From JAHEEL01 sp034660035 (GTDB taxonomy: Bacteria > Actinomycetota > Acidimicrobiia > Spongiisociales > UBA5794): DNA of 21,905 bases. Of the stretch, positions 5,587-12,825 are shown piece after piece (the first letter of the stretch is position 1; the number at the start of each line of letters is the position of its first letter). The position numbers were made by a program, and so were the translations under genes. The notes under the pieces were generated by a model that was not told the origin of the DNA, ran no database searches, and saw only the letters and a list, made by a program, of their open reading frames with translations. The stretch is from assembly GCA_034660035.1 (NCBI GenBank), contig JAYEIJ010000210.1, positions 1 to 21,905 on the forward strand, read 5' to 3'.

Positions 5587-7272
5587 GTGACTGACACCAA
5601 CAATTCCAAACACATCCTCGTCGCCGTGGCCTGGCCCTACGCGAGCGGGTCTCGACACCTGGGTCACCTGGGCGGTGCATACCTGCCACCGGACATCTTC
5701 GCCCGCTACCACCGCGCTGTCGGTGATCGGGTTCTCATGGTTTCAGGCAGCGACGTCCACGGTACGCCCATCACCGTGCGCGCCGACGAAGAGGGTGTCA
5801 GCCCCGCTGAGATCGTTGATCGCTACCACGGCGAGGTCGAGCAGAACTGGAAAGACGTTGGGATCACGTACGACCTCTACACAACCACCGGGACCGACAT
5901 GCACCGGCAGGTCGCCCAGGACTTCTTCATGCATCTGCTCGACAACGGGTACCTCTACCGTGAGACGACGGATCAGTTCTACGACGTGGAAGCCGGCCGG
6001 TTCCTCCCGGATCGGTACGTCGAAGGGACCTGTCCCCACTGTGGGTATCTCGATGCCCGCGGAGACCAGTGCGACAACTGCAGTAGAACGCTCGATCCGA
6101 TCGATCTCGTCGACCCGCGTTCGAAGCTCTCGGCGACGACGCCCGTGCTGCGGGAGACGGAGCATTTCTACTGGAAGCTCTCCGAGTTCCAGGAGCCGCT
6201 GCTCGAGTGGCTCCGATCTCGCGAGGGCTGGCGTCCCCACGTGATCAACTTCGCGATCGGGATGGTCGAAGACGGTCTCCACGATCGATCCTTCACCCGC
6301 GATCTGGACTGGGGTATCCCGCTTCCCGTCGACGATCTCGGTCCGGGGAAATCCATATACGTCTGGTGGGAGGCCGTCATGGGCTATCTGTCGGCGGCCA
6401 AGGAGTGGGCAAGGCTGCGCGGCGAACCCGAAGCGTGGAAGGACTGGTGGGAGAACCCCGACGCCGAGGCCTACTACTTCATCGGAAAGGACAACATCCC
6501 GTTCCACGCCGTCTACTGGCCGGCGTTGTTGATGGGGTACGGCGGGCTGAACCTGCCGACCGATGTGCCGGCGAACCAGTTCATCACGTTCAAGGGTGAG
6601 AAGGGGTCCGCCAGCCGCGGCGTCGGCCGATCGATCTCGTGGTACACCGATCACTTCGAACCGGACGCCCTCCGGTATGCAGTCGCGATCAACTTCCCCG
6701 AGAACAACGACACCGATATCTCGGATGACGACATGATCCGTCGGGTCAACGGCGAACTCGTCGCAACCTGGGGAAACCTCGTCAACCGGGTCGTTTCGAT
6801 GACCGGGCGCTACTTCGATGGGGTCACCCAGGATCAGGTCGGTCTCGATGAGCAGGACGACGCACTGATCACGTCGGTCGATGAGACCCTCTCTGAGGTG
6901 GGTCGACTGATCTCCGACGTGAAACTCCGTGCCGGACTCCAGCGGGCGATGGCCGGTGCGCAGACCGTCAATGCGTATCTCAACGAGCGCGAACCGTGGA
7001 AGACGGCAAAGACCGACTTGGCGCGAACCGGAACAACGCTCAGCGTTGCCATCGATGCCATCGCCGGCATCGCAGTCGCTCTCTACCCGTACCTTCCGTT
7101 CACAACCGTGGAACTTCTCGAAGCCTGCTCCGTGCCGATGGGGGAGCACGGGCCGTCGTGGGAGTGCCCGACGATCCCGGCAGGTACCCGACTGGGTGAA
7201 CTCGGACCGTTGTACGCCAAGATGGAGCCGTTCGCCGACGACGAGAAGGGTGTCGATGACGACCTGGGTTGA
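5587..7272 (+). CDS. metG: Methionyl-tRNA synthetase
   Basis: This 561-residue class I synthetase charges tRNA-Met with methionine at the expense of ATP. The Rossmann-fold signature is HLGHLGG (H24-G30, the HIGH motif). A zinc knuckle with CPHC (C149, C152) and CDNC (C162, C165) lies in the connective region. The KMSKS-equivalent loop reads KGEKGSASRG (around residues 336-345); the Lys is kept but the motif is degenerate, as in actinobacterial MetRS (for example KFSSS). WGNLVNRVVSMTGRYF marks the anticodon-binding helical domain. There is no C-terminal tRNA-binding/dimerisation domain. GTG 5587 is chosen because the protein then starts six residues before the first strand (HILVAVAWPYAS); the open frame further upstream is antisense to the abrB-like gene. 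The 3' end overlaps tatD by 17 nt. Confidence 0.97.
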   Translation: MTDTNNSKHILVAVAWPYASGSRHLGHLGGAYLPPDIFARYHRAVGDRVLMVSGSDVHGTPITVRADEEGVSPAEIVDRYHGEVEQNWKDVGITYDLYTTTGTDMHRQVAQDFFMHLLDNGYLYRETTDQFYDVEAGRFLPDRYVEGTCPHCGYLDARGDQCDNCSRTLDPIDLVDPRSKLSATTPVLRETEHFYWKLSEFQEPLLEWLRSREGWRPHVINFAIGMVEDGLHDRSFTRDLDWGIPLPVDDLGPGKSIYVWWEAVMGYLSAAKEWARLRGEPEAWKDWWENPDAEAYYFIGKDNIPFHAVYWPALLMGYGGLNLPTDVPANQFITFKGEKGSASRGVGRSISWYTDHFEPDALRYAVAINFPENNDTDISDDDMIRRVNGELVATWGNLVNRVVSMTGRYFDGVTQDQVGLDEQDDALITSVDETLSEVGRLISDVKLRAGLQRAMAGAQTVNAYLNEREPWKTAKTDLARTGTTLSVAIDAIAGIAVALYPYLPFTTVELLEACSVPMGEHGPSWECPTIPAGTRLGELGPLYAKMEPFADDEKGVDDDLG

Positions 7273-8017
7273 TAGCCACTGCCATGTCTTCATGCTCGAC
7301 GATCCGCCCGGCGCGGTCGATCGGGCCGTCGATGCGGGGATCGATTGGATGCTCGTTCCCGGTGTTGATCTCGAGACGAGCCTTCAGGCGCGACGGCTCG
7401 CCGCGGATCGGCCCGATCGGGTGCTGTGGGCGACCGGGTTGCACCCTCACGACGCCGAACGGTGGGATGAGGAACAGGCCAGGATCTCAGCGCTTGCCGT
7501 CGAGGCTGCGGCCATCGGCGAAGTGGGGCTCGACTACTACCGGGATCTGTCGCCCCGTGATGATCAGCGACGGGCGTTCCGTGACCAGGTTCAACTCGCG
7601 TCCGATCTCGGCAAGCCGGTGATCGTCCACACCAGGGATTCCTTCGCCGACGTCTATGAGATCCTCGGCGAAGCGGACCTGGGAGAAAAGGCGGTCCTTC
7701 ATTGCTGGACGGGCGGCCCCCGATGGACGAAACGGTTCAGGGAACTCGGTGCGACGTTCTCATTCGCCGGACCGATCACGTACCCGACCGGAGACACGGT
7801 GCGGCGCGGTGCTGCAGAATCCCCGCCGGAGCGAACGCTCGTCGAGACCGACACTCCGTACCTGACCCCGGTACCGCACCGAAGCGAGGACAATCGCCCC
7901 GAGTGGTCGATCCTCAACGGCATGGCTCTTGCGGAGATCTGGGGGATGGACGCGGACGATGTCGCCCGCATGACCTCCGAGAATTCGGCCCGTGTCTTCG
8001 GAACGCCGCGTGGATGA
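7256..8017 (+). CDS. tatD: TatD-family metal-dependent hydrolase
   Basis: This 253-residue TIM-barrel hydrolase of the amidohydrolase superfamily has the metal-site motif DSHCH (H8, H10) at the N-terminus. It is followed by ATGLHPHDA, AIGEVGLDYYR, VIVHTRDS, VLHCWTGG and VETDTPYLTPVPHR, all characteristic TatD blocks. Family members show 3'-5' exonuclease or deoxyribonuclease activity and have been linked to DNA repair or D-aminoacyl-tRNA processing; the substrate here is not shown by the sequence. ATG 7256 is preceded by GAGAAGG, and an in-frame GTG lies two codons upstream (7250). The gene overlaps metG by 17 nt and rsmA by up to 26 nt, so the three are probably translated from one mRNA. In mycobacteria rpfB separates tatD from rsmA; here nothing lies between. 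Confidence 0.94.
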   Translation: MTTWVDSHCHVFMLDDPPGAVDRAVDAGIDWMLVPGVDLETSLQARRLAADRPDRVLWATGLHPHDAERWDEEQARISALAVEAAAIGEVGLDYYRDLSPRDDQRRAFRDQVQLASDLGKPVIVHTRDSFADVYEILGEADLGEKAVLHCWTGGPRWTKRFRELGATFSFAGPITYPTGDTVRRGAAESPPERTLVETDTPYLTPVPHRSEDNRPEWSILNGMALAEIWGMDADDVARMTSENSARVFGTPRG

Positions 8018-8834
8018 ACCGGGCCCGCAGGGGAAGGCAACGATCCGGGGCCTCCTGGCCGAGTACGGTCTCCGCCCGAACCAGTCGTACGGACAGAACT
8101 TCCTTGTCGACCCCAATGTGATCCGACGGATCGTCCGACTGGCCGATGTCTCGTCGAGGTCGAACGTTGTGGAGATCGGCGGCGGTACGGGGACGCTCAC
8201 GGGGGCACTTGCCGCAACGGGCGCCCGCGTCGTCGTGTATGAGATCGACGCCGGTCTCGTACGAGTACTCGAAGACTCCGTGGGGGATCTGCCCAACGTC
8301 GAGATTCGACATGAGGATGCCGGCCTCGTCGACCTCCATGGTGATCTGGGAGAGGGAACATGGGCTCTCGTCGCCAATCTCCCGTACAACGTCGGCACGG
8401 GGATCGTTCTCGATGCGCTGAGACACGCGCCCTGCATCGATCGGTTCGTGATCATGGTGCAGCGAGAGGTCGCCGACCGTCTCCTCGCAGATCCCGGATC
8501 GCGCAACTACGGGATCCCGTCGGTGGTCACCGCACTCCACGCCTCTGGATCGGTTGCGTTCACGGCACCACCGACCGTCTTCTATCCGAGCCCTTCGGTC
8601 GATTCAACCGTGGTCGAACTCATGCGACGGACTGCACCCGACGAAGCGGAGCGCGCCATCGAGATCGCGACCGTAGCGTTCGGGCAGCGGAGGAAGATGT
8701 TGAGAAGAAGTCTCGCCGACATCATTCCCGATACCGTTCCGCTGCTCGAGCGATGCGGAATCGACCCGACTCTTCGACCCGAGGACCTGTCACCCGTCGA
8801 TTTCGTGGCGATCGCTGCAGAGGTGGAGGCGTGA
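7992..8834 (+). CDS. rsmA: 16S rRNA (adenine1518/1519-N6)-dimethyltransferase
   Basis: RsmA (KsgA) dimethylates the two adjacent adenines in the helix 45 loop of 16S rRNA during late 30S assembly. The 280-residue protein shows QSYGQNFLVDPNVIRRI (residues 31-47), the SAM-binding motif VVEIGGGTGTLTGAL (59-73), the acidic YEID turn, the catalytic NLPYNV (129-134) and MVQREVADRL. The C-terminal helical domain has FGQRRKMLRRSL. GTG 7992 gives the full length; GTG 8010 (274 residues), with GGAA upstream, is an equally plausible start. The gene overlaps tatD at its start and ispE at its end (GTGA at 8831), so it sits inside a coupled metG-tatD-rsmA-ispE run. Confidence 0.95.
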   Translation: MSSERRVDEPGPQGKATIRGLLAEYGLRPNQSYGQNFLVDPNVIRRIVRLADVSSRSNVVEIGGGTGTLTGALAATGARVVVYEIDAGLVRVLEDSVGDLPNVEIRHEDAGLVDLHGDLGEGTWALVANLPYNVGTGIVLDALRHAPCIDRFVIMVQREVADRLLADPGSRNYGIPSVVTALHASGSVAFTAPPTVFYPSPSVDSTVVELMRRTAPDEAERAIEIATVAFGQRRKMLRRSLADIIPDTVPLLERCGIDPTLRPEDLSPVDFVAIAAEVEA

Positions 8835-9654
8835 GGGCCAGGGCGTACGCCAAGATCAACCTCGGTCTCCGGATCCGCTCGCGAGATGCCGACGGATACC
8901 ACCCGCTTCGAGGTGTTTTCCAAACGATCGACTGGCGTGACGACGTTGTCGTGGAAGATTCCGACGAGGACGGCATGGAGGTCCCGGGTGGAGGGGCGCC
9001 GGAGGATGAGACCAATCTTGCATGGAGAGCCCTTGCTGCCGCTCGGGACGCCGGCAACGACGCTCGACCGATACGCGTTGTCCTCAACAAGCGGATCCCT
9101 TCGCCCGCCGGCCTCGGTGGTGGAAGCGCCGATGCCGCCGCGGCGCTCAACCTGGCGGCCCGGCGCTTCTCCGTCTCGTTTGACGATGTGCGCAGGATCG
9201 CCGTCGACCTCGGTTCCGATGTGCCGTTCGCCGTCGTTGGAGGCACTGCGATCGTCACAGGTCGTGGGGAGTTCGTATCGCCGCAACCCGACGCGTCGGG
9301 TTGCGCTTTCGCCATCGTGGTGCCGCCGATCAGCCTCGATACGGCATCGGTGTATCGGTCATGGGACCGCCTCGAAGGACCGCGAGGTCCGGAGATCGGC
9401 GCCGACGATCTACCACCCGCCTTGCGCGGCTACGCACCTCTCGGCAACGACCTCTACCCGGCGGCGGTAGCCATCGACGTAGCCATCGACGAGTGGAGAG
9501 CTGAACTTGCCTCCCGGTGGGGCGTTCCCGTGATGATGACCGGAAGCGGAGCAGCACTTTTCGCCTACTTCCCGACCAGGTCCGAGGCGGAAGATGCGGT
9601 TTCGATCGCTCCGGATGGAGCGGTGGCGGTGAAAGCAGCCGAGCCGATCAACCG
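8831..9654 (+). CDS. ispE: 4-diphosphocytidyl-2-C-methyl-D-erythritol kinase, 3' end lost in the gap
   Basis: IspE phosphorylates CDP-methylerythritol with ATP in the MEP pathway for isoprenoid precursors. The visible 274 residues form a GHMP kinase. They show the substrate lysine in AYAKINLGLRI (K8), GYHPLRGVFQTID, the ATP-binding glycine loop PAGLGGGSADAAAAL (92-106), the catalytic-Asp region GSDVPF and the third GHMP motif MMTGSGAALFAYF. The usual length is about 280-300 residues, so only a short tail is missing in the N-run. The GTG start overlaps the rsmA stop (GTGA), indicating translational coupling. An uninterrupted frame across the Ns into glmU is an artefact of the unknown bases, not a fusion. 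Confidence 0.95.
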
Positions 9655-9754
9655 NNNNNNNNNNNNNNNNNNNNNNNNNNNNNNNNNNNNNNNNNNNNNN
9701 NNNNNNNNNNNNNNNNNNNNNNNNNNNNNNNNNNNNNNNNNNNNNNNNNNNNNN
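9655..9754. other. Assembly gap of 100 Ns
   Basis: Exactly 100 Ns is a conventional scaffold gap, so the true distance is unknown. It hides the ispE stop and possibly one or more genes before tRNA-Gln. Confidence 0.97.
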
Positions 9755-9756
9755 TA

Positions 9757-9801
9757 CTCAGCTACTTCCTCCAAGGACCAGAAGAGTTCCACGCCGTCTA
9801 A
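9757..9801 (+). other. Possible C-terminal remnant of a gene hidden in the gap
   Basis: Right after the gap, one frame reads LSYFLQGPEEFHAV and ends at TAA 9799-9801. It could be the tail of a gene whose body lies in the Ns. It does not look like an IspE C-terminus and I do not recognise it. It could equally be non-coding upstream DNA of the tRNA, because the other frames are also open over this short span. Confidence 0.2.
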
Positions 9802-9802
9802 T
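9797..9802 (+). promoter_or_regulatory. Candidate -10 TCTAAT for tRNA-Gln/glmU
   Basis: TCTAAT differs from TATAAT at one base and ends 16 nt before the tRNA, leaving a short 5' leader for RNase P. No good -35 is seen. Confidence 0.25.
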
Positions 9803-9818
9803 CTTCGGTACACCCCAA

Positions 9819-9893
9819 TGGGGGGTGGTGTAACTGGTAGCACGGGTGGTTTTGGTCCATCCAGTACGGGTTCGAGTCCTGTCCCCCCAGCCA
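9819..9893 (+). tRNA. tRNA-Gln (anticodon TTG), CCA encoded
   Basis: It folds as a complete cloverleaf. The acceptor TGGGGGG (9819-9825) pairs with CCCCCCA. The D stem is GTGT with GCAC, closed by one T-G pair. The anticodon stem GGTGG pairs with CCATC around the loop TTTTGGT, with anticodon TTG at 9852-9854. The T stem ACGGG pairs with CCTGT around TTCGAGT. The discriminator is G, and the 3' CCA (9891-9893) is in the genome. It reads CAA and CAG. The glmU start is only 17 nt downstream, so the tRNA may be cut out of a longer transcript. Confidence 0.96.
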
Positions 9894-9901
9894 AATCCGA
9901 T

Positions 9902-9906
9902 GGAGG
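9902..9906 (+). promoter_or_regulatory. Shine-Dalgarno GGAGG of glmU
   Basis: GGAGG lies 4 nt before ATG 9911 and directly follows the tRNA 3' end. It is one of the few strong SDs in the window and fixes the glmU start. Confidence 0.8.
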
Positions 9907-9910
9907 TCCA

Positions 9911-11290
9911 ATGAGTCTCGGTGTGATCGTGCTCGCCGCAGGGAAGGGCACGCGGATGAAGTCCGAACTACCCAAAGTGCTCCACCGCGCCGCCGGTCGG
10001 AGTCTTCTCGGGTGGGTGCTGGCGGCGGTCGATCCACTTGAGGCAGACGAGATCGTTGCCGTGATCGGCCACGGAGCCGACGCAGTCGTGGAGGCGTTGC
10101 CATCTGGTGTGGCGAGCGTTGTCCAGGAACCTCAACTCGGGACGGGCGATGCGGTGCGCGTCGGACTCAGTGGCTGTGGAGATACCGTCGACACGGTTCT
10201 TGTGGTCCCGGGCGACATGCCGTTGCTCGAAGCCGGCACGCTTGCGACAGTTGTCGAGACACACCGAGATCAACACGCCGCCGCCACGGTTCTCGCCGTG
10301 GAGATGGATGATCCAACCGGATATGGACGGATCGAACGCCGCGGCGATCAGGTCATCGGGATCGTTGAGGACCGGGACGCCGACGATCGGCAGCGCAGAA
10401 TCAACGAGGTGAACACGTCCGTGTACGCCTTCGACGCCGAACTCCTCGCCGACGCGCTCGGCCGCCTCGGCCGGGACAACAGCCAGGGTGAGTACTACCT
10501 CACCGATGTGATCGGGATTCTCAACACAGACGGCCATCGGGTTGTCGGTGTCGTCACCGATGTGGTGGAAGGAACGGGTGTCAATTCGCATGCCCAACTG
10601 GCGGGCGTCGGGGAAGCTCTGAGACGCCGTATCAACGATCGACTCATGGCTGAGGGTGTTGCGATGCTCGATCCCTCCCGGGTCTACATCGACGCGGAGG
10701 TCGCTGTTGATCCCGGAGCGGTGATCTACCCGGACGTCTACCTCGAGGGTGACACGACGGTCGGCGCCGGAGCCGTGGTGGGGCCGAGCGTCCATGCCGG
10801 GAACACGTCGATCGCTCCGGGAGCGACCGTGCGGTTCTCGGTACTCGACGGGGCCGTCATCGGACCAGAGGCGACGGTCGGGCCGTTCTCCTATCTGAGG
10901 CCGGGAACCGATCTCAAGGAAGGGGCGAAAGCCGGTGCCTTTGTCGAGATCAAGAACTCTCAGGTTGGAGTCCGCTCCAAGGTCCCGCACCTCAGCTACA
11001 TAGGCGATACAACGATCGGAGAAGCCTCGAATATCGGGGCAGCGACCGTGACCGTCAACTACGACGGGTTCGAGAAGCACCGCACCACCATCGGAGATCG
11101 GGTGAGGATCGGCTCGGACACGATGCTCGTCGCTCCGGTGACAATCGGAGACGACGCCTACACGGGTGCCGGTTCGGTGATCACACACGACGTGACTCCG
11201 GGTGCGCTCGCTATCGAGCGTTCGCATCAGAAGGAGATCCCTGGCTACGCTGACAAGCGGAAGCGTCGGGCGTCTCGGGACGGGGAGTAA
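9911..11290 (+). CDS. glmU: Bifunctional GlmU: glucosamine-1-P N-acetyltransferase / GlcNAc-1-P uridyltransferase
   Basis: This 459-residue cytoplasmic enzyme makes UDP-GlcNAc for peptidoglycan in two steps: acetyl-CoA-dependent acetylation of GlcN-1-P, then UMP transfer. The N-terminal uridyltransferase domain has LAAGKGTRMKSELPKVLH (residues 8-25), QEPQLGTGDAV, VPGDMPLL and YGRI, plus NEVNTSVYAFD. The C-terminal half is a left-handed beta-helix of hexapeptide repeats containing GPFSYLRPG, GAKAGAFVEIKNS, PHLSYIGD (the catalytic-His region), NYDGFEKH and SDTMLVAPV, ending in a basic tail (KRKRRASRD). Both domains are complete and the length is typical. The start is fixed by GGAGG at 4 nt. prs overlaps the stop (TAATG), so glmU and prs form a coupled pair, an order shared by Bacillus and mycobacteria. 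Confidence 0.97.
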   Translation: MSLGVIVLAAGKGTRMKSELPKVLHRAAGRSLLGWVLAAVDPLEADEIVAVIGHGADAVVEALPSGVASVVQEPQLGTGDAVRVGLSGCGDTVDTVLVVPGDMPLLEAGTLATVVETHRDQHAAATVLAVEMDDPTGYGRIERRGDQVIGIVEDRDADDRQRRINEVNTSVYAFDAELLADALGRLGRDNSQGEYYLTDVIGILNTDGHRVVGVVTDVVEGTGVNSHAQLAGVGEALRRRINDRLMAEGVAMLDPSRVYIDAEVAVDPGAVIYPDVYLEGDTTVGAGAVVGPSVHAGNTSIAPGATVRFSVLDGAVIGPEATVGPFSYLRPGTDLKEGAKAGAFVEIKNSQVGVRSKVPHLSYIGDTTIGEASNIGAATVTVNYDGFEKHRTTIGDRVRIGSDTMLVAPVTIGDDAYTGAGSVITHDVTPGALAIERSHQKEIPGYADKRKRRASRDGE

Positions 11291-12261
11291 TGGAGCTTCG
11301 GAGCCAGAAACGATTGATGGTCTTTTCGGGTTCAGCCAATGAACCTCTCGCCGAGGAGGTGGCTCGTATCCTCGGCGTCGAGCTCGGAGGCGTGGAACGC
11401 TCGGTCTTCGCCAACGGTGAGATCTACATCCACTACACCGAGAGTGTTCGAGGCGCCGATGCCTTCGTGATCCAGAGTCACACGGCGCCGATCAACTTCA
11501 ACATCATGGAACAGTTGATCATGATCGACGCTCTCAAACGTGCGTCGACGAAGCGAATCACAGCGGTCGTGCCGTTCTACGGCTATGCCAGACAGGACAA
11601 GAAGGGGCGCCCTCGCGAGCCGATCTCGGCCCGCATGATGGGCGATCTGTTCGTCTCCGCCGGCGCCGATCGCATCGTCAGCCTCGACCTCCACACGGGC
11701 CAGATCCAGGGTTTCGTCGACAAGCCGTTCGACCACCTCACTGCTCTCCATCTGTTCGCTGAGTATCTGTCGAAGACGACGGAGGGGCCTACGACGATGG
11801 TCTCTCCGGACTCAGGCCGAGTCAAATTGGCTTCGCGGCACGCAGCGCACCTGGGCGCCAGGGTCGCATTCGTCCACAAACGACGATCCTCCGACGTGAG
11901 GAACGAATCGTCGACGCTGTGGGTCGTCGGCGACGTGAGGGATCGGCACTGCATCATCGTCGACGACATGATCGACACCGCCGGCACAGTGGTCGGGGCC
12001 GCCGACTTGCTCAAGCGACGTGGAGCACTATCGGTCAGAGTTGTTGCGACTCACGGGGTTCTGTCGCCTCCGGCCGTCCAGCGAATCGCAGATGCCCCGA
12101 TCGATGAACTCGTGATCACGAATTCGCTGCCCGTTCCCGCTGATGCCCTCGCCCTTGGCAAGATCACCGTGCTCTCGGTCGGGCCGATCCTGGCAGGGGC
12201 CGTCAACGCCATCTTCGCCGATGCCTCGGTGAGCGAGATATTCCAGGGCGAGAACGTCTGA
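11290..12261 (+). CDS. prs: Ribose-phosphate pyrophosphokinase (PRPP synthetase)
   Basis: This 323-residue class I enzyme transfers pyrophosphate from ATP to ribose-5-phosphate, giving PRPP for purine, pyrimidine, NAD, His and Trp synthesis. The motifs are FANGEIYIHYTESVRG (residues 40-55), VVPFYGYARQDKKGRPREPIS (the ATP-flexible-loop region near 93-113), SLDLHTGQIQGFVD (131-144), the ribose-5-phosphate/PRPP loop CIIVDDMIDTAGT (221-233) and TNSLPVP near the end. The length matches the family. The ATG uses the last A of the glmU TAA (TAATG), so translation is coupled to glmU. The coupling makes sense metabolically because both enzymes feed nucleotide-dependent anabolism, but this is also simply a conserved neighbourhood. 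Confidence 0.97.
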   Translation: MELRSQKRLMVFSGSANEPLAEEVARILGVELGGVERSVFANGEIYIHYTESVRGADAFVIQSHTAPINFNIMEQLIMIDALKRASTKRITAVVPFYGYARQDKKGRPREPISARMMGDLFVSAGADRIVSLDLHTGQIQGFVDKPFDHLTALHLFAEYLSKTTEGPTTMVSPDSGRVKLASRHAAHLGARVAFVHKRRSSDVRNESSTLWVVGDVRDRHCIIVDDMIDTAGTVVGAADLLKRRGALSVRVVATHGVLSPPAVQRIADAPIDELVITNSLPVPADALALGKITVLSVGPILAGAVNAIFADASVSEIFQGENV

Positions 12262-12270
12262 CGGGATCCT

Positions 12271-12678
12271 GTGCACACTGAGATCTTCTCGATCGAGACC
12301 GGACACCGGAGAGGCGTCTTCGACCTCACAGCCGATGCGACGCGATTCGTTGCAGGCAAGGGTGATGGCCTGCTCAACGTATTCGTTCCACATGCAACTG
12401 CGGGTGTCGCTGTGATCGAAACCGGCGCAGGCAGCGACGACGACCTGATGGATGCGCTCGACACCATGCTGCCGAGAGACGACCGCCGTTATCGCCATCG
12501 GCACGGATCTCCCGGACACGGTGCCGATCACGTCATGCCGGGCATCGTTGCACCTTCGATCATGGTTCCCGTGATCAACGGACACCTCGCGTTGGGAACC
12601 TGGCAATCGATCGTCCTGGTAGACCCGAACCAAGACAATCCGGTTCGTCAGGTGAGGCTGAGTTTTCTTGGACAGTAG
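12271..12678 (+). CDS. YjbQ/UPF0047-family protein
   Basis: This 135-residue protein belongs to the UPF0047/YjbQ family (Pfam PF01894). The conserved blocks are present: VPHATAGVAVIE (H41, E50), the His-rich middle (HGSPGHGADHVMPG, H83 and H87), VPVINGHLALGTWQSI (GTWQ 109-112) and a final R-x-V-R-L-S-F strand. Members are small trimeric proteins; a thiamin-phosphate-synthase-like side activity has been reported for some, but the physiological role is not settled. GTG 12271 has GGGA 4 nt upstream and follows prs by 9 nt, suggesting the same operon. The TAG stop lies inside the first TAGAAAG unit of the downstream inverted repeat, so the repeat abuts the coding end exactly. Confidence 0.93.
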   Translation: MHTEIFSIETGHRRGVFDLTADATRFVAGKGDGLLNVFVPHATAGVAVIETGAGSDDDLMDALDTMLPRDDRRYRHRHGSPGHGADHVMPGIVAPSIMVPVINGHLALGTWQSIVLVDPNQDNPVRQVRLSFLGQ

Positions 12679-12750
12679 AAAGTAGAAAGTAGAAAGACCA
12701 GGGCAACGCTGCCGGGTTCGGTCTCTCTACTCTCTACTTTCTACTCTGTA
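12674..12750. repeat. Inverted heptamer array between yjbQ and rplY
   Basis: The left arm holds three exact TAGAAAG units in tandem (12676-12696). The right arm holds four in-phase complementary units CTCTCTA, CTCTCTA, CTTTCTA, CTCTGTA (12723-12750). The arms 12674-12699 and 12720-12745 pair over 24 of 26 positions. The two exceptions are A.C on the plus strand but G.U wobble pairs on the minus strand. The 20-nt loop contains a second small hairpin (GGCA-acgc-TGCC). Possible roles are a terminator between prs-yjbQ and rplY, or a dispersed palindromic element. Confidence 0.8.
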
Positions 12751-12783
12751 CTTGCGCTATGTGCTTTGTCCGCAAGGCTCCCC

Positions 12784-12789
12784 TACACT
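12784..12789 (+). promoter_or_regulatory. Candidate -10 hexamer TACACT for rplY
   Basis: TACACT would start transcription near 12796, giving a ~30-nt leader that carries the SD. It is identical to the hexamer of the abrB-like gene. It lies just after the inverted heptamer array, supporting a separate promoter for rplY. Confidence 0.4.
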
Positions 12790-12812
12790 CCTGGCACCCC
12801 TTCAAGATCTCC

Positions 12813-12818
12813 GAGGAG
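12813..12818 (+). promoter_or_regulatory. Shine-Dalgarno GAGGAG of rplY
   Basis: GAGGAG lies 7 nt before ATG 12826 and picks that start over an upstream in-frame codon at 12766. Confidence 0.75.
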
Positions 12819-12825
12819 CCCCATC

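Noticed and set aside
5743..7293. 516-codon open frame on the minus strand
   Set aside because: It is fully antisense to metG, which has strong family motifs; long antisense frames are expected at this GC content and the translation shows no domain.
8831..11290. Apparent single reading frame joining ispE and glmU
   Set aside because: The frame is open only because the 100 Ns have no stops and the tRNA region happens to be open; glmU has its own SD and ATG, and the tRNA lies between.
12674..12750. CRISPR-like array at the heptamer repeats
   Set aside because: Units are 7 bp, contiguous and without spacers; the arms form one hairpin instead of alternating repeats and spacers, and no cas genes are nearby.
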